Assembly: GCF_014208105.1 (NCBI RefSeq) | Contig: NZ_JACHMQ010000001.1 | Location: forward strand, 3,596,001 to 3,660,000 | DNA from: Actinomadura coerulea | GTDB taxonomy: Bacteria; Actinomycetota; Actinomycetes; Streptosporangiales; Streptosporangiaceae | Reading direction: 5' to 3' | Length of the DNA: 64,000 nt | Shown here: positions 8,081-16,668 of the stretch, piece after piece | Position numbering within the stretch: the first letter of the stretch is position 1 | Layout: the number at the start of each line of letters is the position of its first letter | Notes under the pieces: generated by a model | Told to the model about the DNA's origin: nothing | Database searches by the model: none | The model's input: the letters and a program-made list of their open reading frames with translations, nothing else | Translations under genes and position numbers: made by a program

Positions 8081-10636
8081 TCACAGACGCGGGTCCACCG
8101 GTTCGGACTCCAGCGCCAGGACGGCGAAGACCGCCTGGTGGACGCGCCACAGCGGCTCCCCGCCCGCGAGCCGGTCGAGGGCCTCGACGCCGAGCGCGTG
8201 CTCCCGCATCGCCAGGGACCGCTTGCGCCCGAGCGACCGGCGGCGCAGCCGTTCGAGGTGCTCGGGCTCGCGGTAGTCGGGCCCGTAGATGATGCGCAGG
8301 TACTCCGGCCCCCGGCACTTGATCCCGGGCTGCACCTTCGCGTCCTCCGGGAGCGGCCCCAGCGGCTTGACGACCATGCCTTCACCGCCCGCCGCGGTGA
8401 GCTTCTCCCACCACTCGGCGGCCTCTGCCTCCGACCGCGGCGACCCCAGGTCGACGGTCATCGACCCCGTCCGCTGGACGAGCCCGCTCGCGTCGCACTC
8501 CGCGAGCCGTCCCGCCACGGACATGTGCCACTCGTGGTCGCGCAGGACCGCCCAGGACCGGCCCTCCCCGGCGAGGACCTGGAACGGCGCGAAGCGCACG
8601 CCGCTCAGCCCGTCCACCGTCCAGCAGTAGCGCGCGTACGCGTCGCGGAACCGGAACGCGTTCGCGGTCCGCCGGTCGATGCGCTCGCGCAGGCCGCCGA
8701 CGTCGAGCCCTCGCCCCTCCGCCCGCGCCAGCACGCCGGCCGCCACGGGCAGGGCGGCGCGCGCCGCCGCGCCGGTCGCCGCGTACTGGGTGCGGATGAG
8801 GTCCATCGCCTTCGCCGACCACGGCATCAGCTCGCCGTCGAGGACGAGCCATCCGGTGTCCAGTTCGTCCCAGAGCCCGGCCGCGCCGACGGCGGCGCGG
8901 AGCCGGTCCAGGACCTCGGCCGTGCGGGACGGGTCGCGGAAGAAGGAGCGCCCGGTGCGGGTGTAGACGGCGCCGGTCGTCCCGTCGTCCACGCCGAAGC
9001 GCTCGGCGGCCACCGAGGCGTCGCGGCACACGACCGCCACGGCGCGCGAGCCCATGTGCTTCTCCTCGCACACCGCGCGCAGCACGCCCTTGTCCCGGTA
9101 CGCGGCGAGGGCCTCGGCCGGATGCTCCAGGTATCCCGGCAGGGGCGACGTCTCCGCGGGGGCCATGGTGGGCGGGAGGTAGACGAGCCAGCGCGGGTCC
9201 ACCGCGAACCGGCTCATCACCTCCAGGGCGGCCAGCGCGTTCTCCTCCCGGACCGAGACGCGTCCCATCAGCCGGGTCTCGACACCCTGGTTCCCCAGGA
9301 CGTCCCCGATGTTGAGGACGTCGTTCTCCCGGTGGCCGCCCGCGCTCGCCTTGGCCGGCGCCTCCAGCGGGCGCGTCGGCTCGTACCAGACCTGCCGCGC
9401 CGGAACCGACACCAGCTCGCGCTCCGGATACCGCAGCGCCGTCAGCTTCCCGCCGAACACCGCACCGGTGTCCAGGCAGATGGTGTTGTTCACCCACTCC
9501 GCCTCCGGGACGGGCGTGTGGCCGTACACGACCATCGCCTTGCCCCGGTAGTCGCGCGCCCACGGGTAGCGCACCGGCAGGCCGTACTCGTCGGTCTCCC
9601 CGGTGGTGTCGCCGTAGAGCGCGAACGAGCGGACCCGTCCGGACGCGCGGCCGTGGTAGTCCTCCTTGAGCCCGGCGTGCGCCACGACGAGGCGTCCGCC
9701 GTCCAGGACGTAGTGGCTGATGAGGCCGTCCATGAACCGCAGCGCGCCGTCGCGGAAGTCCTCGTCCTCGGCGGCGAGCTGCTCCAGCGACTCGGCGAGC
9801 CCGTGCGCGAGCCGCACCTTGCGCCCGCGCAGGGCCCGGACGAGCTTGGCCTCGTGGTTGCCCGAGACGCACAGCGCGTCGCCGGCGGCCACCATGCCCA
9901 TCGCCAGGCGCAGCACGCCCGGGGAGTCGGGCCCGCGGTCGACCAGGTCGCCGACGAAGACGGCGGTCCGCCCACCGGGATGGCTCGCGCCGACCGCGCG
10001 TCCCCCCGCGTCCCGGAGGATCTCGTAGCCGAGGCCGGCGAGGAGGTCCTCCAGCTCCGCGCGGCAGCCGTGCACGTCGCCGACGACGTCGAACGGGCCG
10101 GTCAGGTCGCGCCTGTCGTTCCAGGCCTTCTCGTACCGGATCGTCGCGGCGTCGATCTCGTCGGCACCGGTCAGGACGTGGACGCGGCGGAACTCGCGGC
10201 CCAGCGACCGCAGGCCGCGCCGCAGCTCGCGGCGCTGGCGCGGGATGACGTGCGCGGGCAGGTCCCGGTCCGGGCGCCCCGCGTTGCGCTCGGCGGCGAG
10301 GCTCTCCGGTACGTCCAGCACGATCGCCGCCGACAGGACGTCGTGCTCCTTGGCCAGTTTGAGCAGCGACTCCCGCGCCTTGCTCTGCACGTTGGTCGCG
10401 TCCACCACGGTCAGCAGGCCGCGCCGCAGGCGCTTGCCCACGATGTAGTGCAGCAGGTCGAACGCGTCGCCGGTAGCCGACTGGTCGTTCTCGTCGTCCG
10501 ACACGACCCCGCGGCAGAAGTCCGACGACACCACCTGGGTCGGCTTGAAGTGCTTGCGCGCGAAGTACGACTTGCCCGACCCGGACACGCCGACGAGCAC
10601 GACGAGCCCCATCTCCGGGATCTTGATCTCGGTCAT
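8081..10636 (-). CDS. pnkp: Bacterial Pnkp: RNA 5'-kinase / 2',3'-phosphatase / ligase
   Basis: 851 residues, full length for the RNA-repair enzyme Pnkp. Three modules are in order: 5'-OH polynucleotide kinase with P-loop GVSGSGKS (16-23); a calcineurin-type metallophosphatase with GDVHGC (186-191), GDLVDRGP (229-236), GNHE (259-262) and YGHTPVPEAEW (371-381), which heals 2',3'-cyclic phosphate ends; and an adenylyltransferase ligase module with motif I EEKHMGSRA (Lys about 526) and motif VGIKCRG near the C-terminus. The ligase activity of this family needs Hen1, encoded directly upstream; pnkp ATG overlaps the hen1 stop by four bases. All key residues I can check are present, so the complex should be active. 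Confidence 0.95.
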   Translation of the reverse strand: MTEIKIPEMGLVVLVGVSGSGKSYFARKHFKPTQVVSSDFCRGVVSDDENDQSATGDAFDLLHYIVGKRLRRGLLTVVDATNVQSKARESLLKLAKEHDVLSAAIVLDVPESLAAERNAGRPDRDLPAHVIPRQRRELRRGLRSLGREFRRVHVLTGADEIDAATIRYEKAWNDRRDLTGPFDVVGDVHGCRAELEDLLAGLGYEILRDAGGRAVGASHPGGRTAVFVGDLVDRGPDSPGVLRLAMGMVAAGDALCVSGNHEAKLVRALRGRKVRLAHGLAESLEQLAAEDEDFRDGALRFMDGLISHYVLDGGRLVVAHAGLKEDYHGRASGRVRSFALYGDTTGETDEYGLPVRYPWARDYRGKAMVVYGHTPVPEAEWVNNTICLDTGAVFGGKLTALRYPERELVSVPARQVWYEPTRPLEAPAKASAGGHRENDVLNIGDVLGNQGVETRLMGRVSVREENALAALEVMSRFAVDPRWLVYLPPTMAPAETSPLPGYLEHPAEALAAYRDKGVLRAVCEEKHMGSRAVAVVCRDASVAAERFGVDDGTTGAVYTRTGRSFFRDPSRTAEVLDRLRAAVGAAGLWDELDTGWLVLDGELMPWSAKAMDLIRTQYAATGAAARAALPVAAGVLARAEGRGLDVGGLRERIDRRTANAFRFRDAYARYCWTVDGLSGVRFAPFQVLAGEGRSWAVLRDHEWHMSVAGRLAECDASGLVQRTGSMTVDLGSPRSEAEAAEWWEKLTAAGGEGMVVKPLGPLPEDAKVQPGIKCRGPEYLRIIYGPDYREPEHLERLRRRSLGRKRSLAMREHALGVEALDRLAGGEPLWRVHQAVFAVLALESEPVDPRL

Positions 10637-12066
10637 CGCGTGAACACTCCCATCTGCGTCGGGGCGCCGACCTCGGGGTCGTCGTCGCCGACGGGCACGT
10701 GGCGGACGCGGTAGCCGTGCTCGGCGGCGACCCGGTCCGCCCATGCGCGGAACTCGGGGCGCGTCCATTCGAAACGGTGGTCGGGGTGGCGCATCGCGCC
10801 GGGGGCCATCCCCTCGTAGCGGACGTTGTGCTCGGCGTTCGGCGTCGTGACGACCACGACGCGGGGCGAGGCGTGGCCGAACACGACCCGCTCGACGGCG
10901 CCGAGGCGCGGCGGGTCGACGTGCTCGATGACCTCCATCAGCACGGCCGCCTCGTACCCGCGGAAGCGTTCGTCGGCGTAGGTGAGCGCGCCCTGGAAGA
11001 CGTCCTGGACGCGGTCGCTCTCGCGGCGCGGCTGCTTGTCCAGGCGCAGGCGGCGCGAGGCGTGGCCGAGCGCGCGGTGCGAGACGTCCGATCCGGAGAT
11101 CTCGCTGAAGAACTCGTCCTTGGCCAGCCGCGCCAGCAGCTTCCCGGAACCGCAGCCGAGGTCGATGACCCGGCGGGCGTTTTCGTCGTGCAGCGCCTGC
11201 ACCACCGACCGCAGGCGCAGCTCCGCGAGCGAGACGGACGCCTCCTCCGGCGCCGCCTCCGCCTGGCCGTCCTCGGCGGCGGGCGCCTCCTCCTCGACCT
11301 CCACCGGGTCGAGTTCCTCGTCGGAGGCGTCCTCGGCGTCGGCGAGGCGGCCCAGCGCGGACTGCACGAGGCTGCGCCGGTTGGCCAGGTACCGGCGCGT
11401 GATGGCGCCGCGATCGGGGTGCGCCGCCAGCCAGCCCTCCCCCGCCCGGATGAGCTTGTCGACCTCGTCGGGCGCCATCCAGTAGTGCTTGGCGTCGTCG
11501 AGGACCGGCAGCAGGACGTAAAGCTGGTTGAGGGCGTCGGCGAGCCGCAGCGTCCCGGTCAGGGTGAGGGTCACGTACCGGGAGTCGCCCCACTCGGGGA
11601 AGTCCGGGTCGAGCGGCACCGGCACGGCCGACACGTCCCAGCCGAGCGGAGCGAAGAACCGTTCGGCCTGGCCGGGCCCGCCCCGGCACGGGAGGGCGGG
11701 AAGCACGACCTCCAGCGGGATGGGCGTGTCCACCAGTTCGGGGCGCAGGTCGCAGCGTCCCCGCATGGCGGTGCGGAACACGTTCGCCATGGCCGACGCC
11801 AGCAGCGACGACGCCGCGTACGGGCGGTCGTTGACGTACTGGCCGAGGGAGAAGTCGGGCGTGCCTCTGCCGCGCGTGCGCACGAGTTGCACCGGGTCGA
11901 CGTCCAGCAGCAGCGCCGCCGTGCAGCGCTGCTCCTCCGCGTCCGGGTAGAAGACGTGCGCCGTGCCGTAGGCCTGCTCGAAGCGCTGCACCCGGCCCGG
12001 ATGCTTGTGCAGGAGGAACCCCAGGTCGGTCGCCTGGCTCATCGTCGTGGTGATCGTCAGAAGCAC
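10633..12066 (-). CDS. hen1: Hen1: 3'-terminal RNA ribose 2'-O-methyltransferase
   Basis: 477 residues. The N-terminal half (LGFLLHKHPGRVQ, residues about 14-240) is the bacterial Hen1 N-domain that activates the Pnkp ligase. After an acidic linker (about 250-285) comes the SAM methyltransferase with DLGCGSG (about 302-308) and the Hen1 metal site MEVIEHV plus downstream FGH and PNAEHN (Glu/Glu/His/His set). It methylates the 2'-OH of the 3' end at the break before sealing, so the repaired RNA resists recleavage by the same ribotoxin. I start at GTG 12066 (VLLTITTTMSQATDLG), which matches the family N-terminus; an upstream ATG at 12102 is less likely. Confidence 0.95.
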   Translation of the reverse strand: MLLTITTTMSQATDLGFLLHKHPGRVQRFEQAYGTAHVFYPDAEEQRCTAALLLDVDPVQLVRTRGRGTPDFSLGQYVNDRPYAASSLLASAMANVFRTAMRGRCDLRPELVDTPIPLEVVLPALPCRGGPGQAERFFAPLGWDVSAVPVPLDPDFPEWGDSRYVTLTLTGTLRLADALNQLYVLLPVLDDAKHYWMAPDEVDKLIRAGEGWLAAHPDRGAITRRYLANRRSLVQSALGRLADAEDASDEELDPVEVEEEAPAAEDGQAEAAPEEASVSLAELRLRSVVQALHDENARRVIDLGCGSGKLLARLAKDEFFSEISGSDVSHRALGHASRRLRLDKQPRRESDRVQDVFQGALTYADERFRGYEAAVLMEVIEHVDPPRLGAVERVVFGHASPRVVVVTTPNAEHNVRYEGMAPGAMRHPDHRFEWTRPEFRAWADRVAAEHGYRVRHVPVGDDDPEVGAPTQMGVFTR

Positions 12067-12172
12067 GCCCCAAGTGTGGCCGAACCCGCCGAACACCCCC
12101 ATCCATTTTCCGGAACTCCGGACTTAATGGGTTTGCACCCGGGTTCGCCCGACCAGCAGAATCCGGAGCGAC

Positions 12173-13003
12173 ATGAGCAGACACCCCCGCCGCATGACCG
12201 CCCAGGAGACCGTGGCCATCCTCGAACGCGGCGACTACGCCGCGCCGTCCGGCCGCGCCGTCTCGATCGCGGACGACCTGGCCGAGGCCGTCCGGCGCAC
12301 CGTCCTCTACCGGCCGGGCGAGCTGGACACCCTGCTGAAGCGGCTTCCATCGGCCGACCCCGGCACGCGGACGCGGATCGAGGTGACCGGCGAGACCACG
12401 CTCGCCGCCGCGCGGCGGCTGCGCGCCCCCGGGACGACGCCGCTCGCGCTCAACTTCGCCTCCGCGAAGAACCCGGGCGGCGGCTTCCTGAACGGGGCGC
12501 ACGCCCAGGAGGAGGGGCTGGCGCGCTCGTCGGGCCTGTACGAGTCGCTGCTGTCGGCCAGGGAGTACTACGACTTCCACCGCGCCCAGGGAGACCTCCT
12601 CTACAGCGACCACATGATCTACTCGCCGGACGTGCCGGTGTTCCGGGACGACTCCGGGCGGCTTCTGGAGGAGCCCTACGGCGTCACGTTCCTGACGTCG
12701 CCGGCCCCGAACCGCGGCGCGATCAGGGACGCCGCCAAGGCCGAGCGGGTTCCCGCGGCGCTGCGGCTGCGCGCCCGCAAGGTCCTCGCCGTGGCGCTGG
12801 CCAACGGGCACACCCGGCTCGTCCTCGGCGCCTGGGGCTGCGGAGTGTTCCGCAACGACCCGGCCGAGGTCGCCGAGGTGTTCGCCGAGGCGCTGCGTCC
12901 GGGCGGAGAGTTCGCCGACCGGTTCGAGCACGTGGTCTTCGCCGTCTGGGACACCGCCGACGGCGCTCCCAGGCACGCGGCCTTCGAGCGCGTCTTCGCC
13001 TAA
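12173..13003 (+). CDS. Bacterial-type poly(ADP-ribose) glycohydrolase-like protein (TIGR02452)
   Basis: 276 residues of the macrodomain-fold TIGR02452/DUF2263 family. The PARG signature is intact: NPGGGFLNGAHAQEEGLARS at about residues 100-119, containing GGG and the catalytic QEE. Downstream LGAWGCGVFRNDP is the family's second conserved loop. It would release ADP-ribose from modified macromolecules in the cytoplasm. It is divergent from hen1-pnkp with 106 bases between starts, so shared regulation is possible. ATG 12173 follows CCGGAG at 5-base spacing. Its TAA overlaps the TetR gene's stop by three bases. Substrate (protein or nucleic-acid ends) is not determined by sequence. Confidence 0.9.
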   Translation: MSRHPRRMTAQETVAILERGDYAAPSGRAVSIADDLAEAVRRTVLYRPGELDTLLKRLPSADPGTRTRIEVTGETTLAAARRLRAPGTTPLALNFASAKNPGGGFLNGAHAQEEGLARSSGLYESLLSAREYYDFHRAQGDLLYSDHMIYSPDVPVFRDDSGRLLEEPYGVTFLTSPAPNRGAIRDAAKAERVPAALRLRARKVLAVALANGHTRLVLGAWGCGVFRNDPAEVAEVFAEALRPGGEFADRFEHVVFAVWDTADGAPRHAAFERVFA

Positions 13004-13752
13004 CCGTCCTTCTCGGGACGGGACGGCTCCTCGACGTACGAGGCGATCCCCCGGACGAGCATGTCGAGGCCGAACTCGAAGCGCCCGTCGCCGTCCTCCC
13101 CCGTGAGCTCGTCCACCATGCCGGAGATCGTCGGGTAGCGGTCCTTGGGCAGGGCGGCGAAGTACTCGCGGATCTGATCGAGGTACGTCTGGAAGTACGT
13201 CCACGGGTCGCCCGCCCCCGGGGGCGTCTTGGCGTGGTGCATCGTGTCCTCGATGGCGTCGGCGTCGAGGAACATGCCGAGGGTGCTGACGGCGAGCCCG
13301 GCGATCCGCTTCGGAACGCCGCCGGCCTCCATGAGCGCGAGCTGCGCCTCGGCGACGTCCAGCAGGTGGGGCCCGGTGGGGATGAGCGACATCGACACCA
13401 CCGCGATGTCGCGGTGCGAGGTGTAGACGCGGCGGATCTCGCGCGCCAGGTCCTTCAGCTGCTCCTGCCAGCGCGCCGGGTCGGGGACGGGGAGCCGGAT
13501 CTCGGCGGCCACCCGGTCGAGCATCAGCTCGCGCAGCTCCTCCTTGCCGGAGACGTGGGCGTACAGGGACGCCGCACCCGTGCCGAGCTCCTGCGCGACG
13601 CGGCGCATGGTCACGGCCTCCAGCCCCTCGGCGTCCAGGACGCGGATCGCCGTCTCGACGACGAGCTCCTGCGTGAGCGGCTGCCGGGCGGGCACCGCCC
13701 TGCGCGGCCTGCGGCCGGGCGGCGTCGGCATCTGCGGGCCTTCGGTGGCCAC
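13000..13752 (-). CDS. TetR-family repressor (TetR_C_1 type)
   Basis: 250 residues. The N-terminal DNA-binding domain spans about 25-75 (LVVETAIRVLDAEGLEAVTM, RRVAQELGTGAASLYAHVSG), followed by the classical tetracycline-repressor C-terminal ligand-binding domain. GTG 13752 has GGGAGG six bases upstream. It is divergent from the DHA2 efflux gene at 13921, and the intervening DNA carries an array of palindromes over the pump promoter, so it very likely represses the pump and is released by a drug-like inducer. The ligand is unknown. Confidence 0.88.
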   Translation of the reverse strand: MATEGPQMPTPPGRRPRRAVPARQPLTQELVVETAIRVLDAEGLEAVTMRRVAQELGTGAASLYAHVSGKEELRELMLDRVAAEIRLPVPDPARWQEQLKDLAREIRRVYTSHRDIAVVSMSLIPTGPHLLDVAEAQLALMEAGGVPKRIAGLAVSTLGMFLDADAIEDTMHHAKTPPGAGDPWTYFQTYLDQIREYFAALPKDRYPTISGMVDELTGEDGDGRFEFGLDMLVRGIASYVEEPSRPEKDG

Positions 13753-13775
13753 CTCAGGACCTCCCCAATCTCGCG

Positions 13776-13906
13776 ATGCATCTTGACTGACGCGAATCGC
13801 GATATATCTTCTCTACTAGAGAGAGGATTCCTCGTCTACGAACATCGTACTTGACACGAACATCGTTCGCCCATAGAACATTGTTCGCAAGTAACGAACA
13901 CTGTTC
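13776..13906 (+). promoter_or_regulatory. Efflux-pump promoter with four operator repeats
   Basis: A plausible sigma-A promoter reads TTGACA (13851-13856), 17-base spacer, TAGAAC (13874-13879). Four copies of a GAACA-N-TGTTC type element lie at 13840-13850 (degenerate), 13858-13868, 13876-13886 and 13896-13906; the last two are perfect palindromes. Spacing is 18, 18 and 20 bases. Two copies cover the spacer and -10, so binding would block RNA polymerase. A second TTGACT with a TATCTT-like -10 lies further upstream (about 13782-13810). The repressor is inferred to be the adjacent TetR protein. Confidence 0.75.
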
Positions 13907-13920
13907 CCCCCGGAGTGACC

Positions 13921-15627
13921 ATGACCGACACACTGACCTCTCCCGCCCGGGGCGCCGCGGACGGCGGCTACCGCTGGCGCTGGGTCGCCCTGTTCGTGAT
14001 CCTCGCCGGCGAGGTCATGGACATGCTGGACGCCCTGATCACCGCCATCGCGGCCCCCACGATCCGCGCCGAGCTCGGCGGGTCGGCCGCCACCATCCAG
14101 TGGCTCGCCGCCTCCTACACCCTCGCCATGGCCGTCGGGCTCATCACCGGCGGGCGCCTCGGCGACCTCTACGGACGCAAGCGGATGTTCCTCGTCGGCG
14201 CGGCCGGCTTCACGGTCGGCTCGCTGCTGTGCGGCATCGCCGGCTCCCCCGGGATGCTGGTCGGCGCCCGCGGCGTGCAGGGCCTGTTCGGCGCGCTGAT
14301 GCTGCCGCAGGGCATCGGGATGATCAAGCAGATGTTCTCGGAGAAGGAGATGGGCGCGGCGTTCGCCATGTTCGGTCCCGTCATGGGGCTGTCGTCGGTC
14401 GGCGGCCCGGTGCTGGCCGGCTGGCTGATCGACGCCGACCTGTTCGGCACCGGCTGGCGGATGATCTTCCTGATCAACCTGCCGCTGGGCGCCGCCGCCG
14501 TCCTGGCGGGGCTGAGGTTCCTTCCCGAGGGCCGCGCCGAGCACGCCTCCCGGCTCGACCTCACCGGCGCGGCCCTGGCCTCCCTCGGCGCCGGGCTGCT
14601 GGTCTACCCCCTCGTCCAGGGCCGCGAGCACGACTGGCCCGCCTGGACGTTCGCCATGATCGCCGCCTCGCTCGCCGTGTGGGGCGTGTTCGCCTGGTAC
14701 GAGACCCGCAAGCAGCGTCTCGGCGGCGACCCGCTGATCGTGCCGAGCCTGTTCCGCAAGCGCGGCTTCACCGGCGGCCTCGTCGTCGGCCTCGTGTTCT
14801 TCTCCGGCGTCGCCGGCCTCGGCCTGGTGCTCGCGCTGTTCTTCCAGCTCGGGCTGGGCTACTCCCCGCTCAAGGCGGGTCTCGCGCAGATCCCCTGGTC
14901 CGTCGGCATCGTCCTCGGGTTCGGCCTCATGCAGGCCGTCCAGGGCCTCGGCCGCAAGGTGATCCACGCGGGCGCCGTCATCATGGCCGCCGGGATCGCC
15001 GGGCTGTACTTCACGCTCCGGTACGCCGGGATCGACGTCACCCCCTGGCAGCTCATCCCCGCCCTGACCGTCACCGGGATCGGCATGGGCCTGCTGATGG
15101 GGCCCTTCTTCGACACCGTGCTGGCGGGCGTCGAACCCGAGGAGACCGGCTCGGCGGGCGGCACGCTCACCGCCGTCCAGCAGCTCGGCAGCGCGCTCGG
15201 CGCGGCCGTCCTCGGCACCGTCTTCTTCGGCCTGCTCGGCGGGTACGTCGCGTCCGCCGCCGACGACGGGGCCGCCGCCCTGCGCCGCGACCTCGCCGCC
15301 GCGTCCGTCCCGGCCGCGCAGCGGGACCGCGTCGTTGACGGCATGCGCGACTGCGGCCGCGACCGCGCCACCGCCAAGGACGCCGCCGCCGTGCCCGCCT
15401 CGTGCCGCCGCCTCCAGGACGACGTCGAGGCCGCCGTCGCCGCCGCGCCGCGGTCGGCGCCCGCCGTCCAGAAGGCGGTCGCCGGGGCCGGCGAGCACGC
15501 CGCCAAGGTCGGGTTCGGCGACGCCATGAAGTTCACGCTTTGGGTCGAGGTCGGGCTCCTCGGCCTGACCTTCCTGGTGACGTTCCTGCTGCCGAAGCAC
15601 GCGCGCCCGCAGGAGGAAACCGCCTGA
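13921..15627 (+). CDS. DHA2-type MFS drug-efflux transporter (14-TM)
   Basis: 568 residues, normal for the 14-TM DHA2/EmrB-like family. Proton-driven exporter in the cytoplasmic membrane. Signatures: DMLDALITAIAAPTIRAELG in TM1, GGRLGDLYGRKRMFLVGA (motif A), and MLPQGIGMIKQMF in TM5. The last external loop (about 440-535) is large, charged and contains two Cys (RDCGRDRA...PASCRRL) that could form a disulfide. ATG 13921 has GGAG five bases upstream; GTG 13915 is an alternative. It closely resembles the pump at 27273 (both carry DADLFGTGWR), so they are paralogues. Confidence 0.88.
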   Translation: MTDTLTSPARGAADGGYRWRWVALFVILAGEVMDMLDALITAIAAPTIRAELGGSAATIQWLAASYTLAMAVGLITGGRLGDLYGRKRMFLVGAAGFTVGSLLCGIAGSPGMLVGARGVQGLFGALMLPQGIGMIKQMFSEKEMGAAFAMFGPVMGLSSVGGPVLAGWLIDADLFGTGWRMIFLINLPLGAAAVLAGLRFLPEGRAEHASRLDLTGAALASLGAGLLVYPLVQGREHDWPAWTFAMIAASLAVWGVFAWYETRKQRLGGDPLIVPSLFRKRGFTGGLVVGLVFFSGVAGLGLVLALFFQLGLGYSPLKAGLAQIPWSVGIVLGFGLMQAVQGLGRKVIHAGAVIMAAGIAGLYFTLRYAGIDVTPWQLIPALTVTGIGMGLLMGPFFDTVLAGVEPEETGSAGGTLTAVQQLGSALGAAVLGTVFFGLLGGYVASAADDGAAALRRDLAAASVPAAQRDRVVDGMRDCGRDRATAKDAAAVPASCRRLQDDVEAAVAAAPRSAPAVQKAVAGAGEHAAKVGFGDAMKFTLWVEVGLLGLTFLVTFLLPKHARPQEETA

Positions 15628-15635
15628 CGCGGCTC

Positions 15636-15677
15636 GCGGGGCCGCGCCCAGGGGGCTCCCCGGGGCGCGGGCCCCGC
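15636..15677. terminator. GC-rich hairpin between convergent genes
   Basis: GCGGGGCCGCGCCC (15636-15649) pairs with 15662-15677 with a one-base bulge. It lies between the DHA2 pump stop and the convergent LLM oxidoreductase stop. Confidence 0.65.
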
Positions 15678-15683
15678 TCGTCG

Positions 15684-16610
15684 TCAGAGCTTGCTCATGA
15701 CCTCGGAGGCCAGCAGCTCCACGTGCTCCAGGTCGCTCATGTCGAGGACCTGCAGATAGATGCACTCCGCGCCCAGCTCGCCGAACCGGCCGATCTTGTC
15801 GACCAGCTCCTGCGGGGTGCCGGCGAGCCCGTTCTCGCGCAGCTCCGGCACCGCGCGCCCGATGGCGTCGGCGCGGCGCCCCAGCTCCGCCTCGTCCCGC
15901 CCGCAGCACACGACCTGCGCGGCCGAGTACACCAGCGGCCTCGTCCGGCCCGCCTCGGCGACCGCCGCGCGGACCCGGTCGAACGCGCCGCCGGTGTCCT
16001 CGACCTGGTGGAACGGGACGTTGTACTCGTCGGCGTAGCGGGCGGCGAGCCGCGGCGTCCGCTTCGCCCCGACGCCGCCGATGATGATCGGCGGCCCGCC
16101 CGGGCGCACCGGCTTGGGCAGCGCCGGCGATCCGCTCAGGGTGTAGTGCTCCCCGCTGAAGGAGAAAGTCTCGCCGGACGGCGTCCCCCACAGCCCGGTG
16201 AGGATCTGCAACTGCTCCTCAAGCCGATCGAAGCGCTCGCCGAGGCTCGGGAACGGGATGCCGTAGGCGGTGTGCTCCTCCTCGAACCACCCCGTCCCGA
16301 GCCCCAGGTCGACGCGCCCGCCGCTCATCTGGTCGACCTGCGCCACGGAGATCGCCAACGGCCCCGGGTAGCGGAACGTTCCCGCCGTCACCAGCGTGCC
16401 GAGCCTGATCCGGCTGGTCTCCCGCGCCAGCGCGCCCAAGGTGATCCACGAGTCGGTCGGGCCCGGCTCGCCCGAGACGTCCCCCATCTTGACGAAGTGG
16501 TCGGAGCGGAAGAACGCGTCGAAGCCGAGCTCCTCGGCCGCCTTCGCGACGGCGAGCTGTGTCTCATACGTCGCCCCCTGCTGGGGCTCGGTGAAGATTC
16601 GAAGTCGCAT
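15684..16610 (-). CDS. LLM-class F420-dependent oxidoreductase
   Basis: 308 residues of the luciferase-like monooxygenase TIM barrel. N-terminal MRLRIFTEPQQGATYETQLA and ELGFDAFFRSDHFVKMG, then RIRLGTLVTAGTFRYPGPLA (cofactor strand) and GRVDLGLGTGWFEEEHTAYG are subfamily hallmarks shared with F420H2/F420-dependent enzymes common in actinomycetes. Cytoplasmic; substrate unknown. Single gene, convergent with the efflux pump. FMN use cannot be excluded from sequence alone. Confidence 0.85.
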   Translation of the reverse strand: MRLRIFTEPQQGATYETQLAVAKAAEELGFDAFFRSDHFVKMGDVSGEPGPTDSWITLGALARETSRIRLGTLVTAGTFRYPGPLAISVAQVDQMSGGRVDLGLGTGWFEEEHTAYGIPFPSLGERFDRLEEQLQILTGLWGTPSGETFSFSGEHYTLSGSPALPKPVRPGGPPIIIGGVGAKRTPRLAARYADEYNVPFHQVEDTGGAFDRVRAAVAEAGRTRPLVYSAAQVVCCGRDEAELGRRADAIGRAVPELRENGLAGTPQELVDKIGRFGELGAECIYLQVLDMSDLEHVELLASEVMSKL

Positions 16611-16668
16611 GTCCCCATCCTCGTACGGACCGGACGGCGACGGCGCGGCGGGTCAGCCCCGCTGGACG

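Noticed and set aside
8081..13204. A 1707-codon continuous minus-strand frame
   Set aside because: An artefact of GC bias; only the 851 C-terminal codons are Pnkp, and the rest runs antisense or out of frame through Hen1 and PARG genes.
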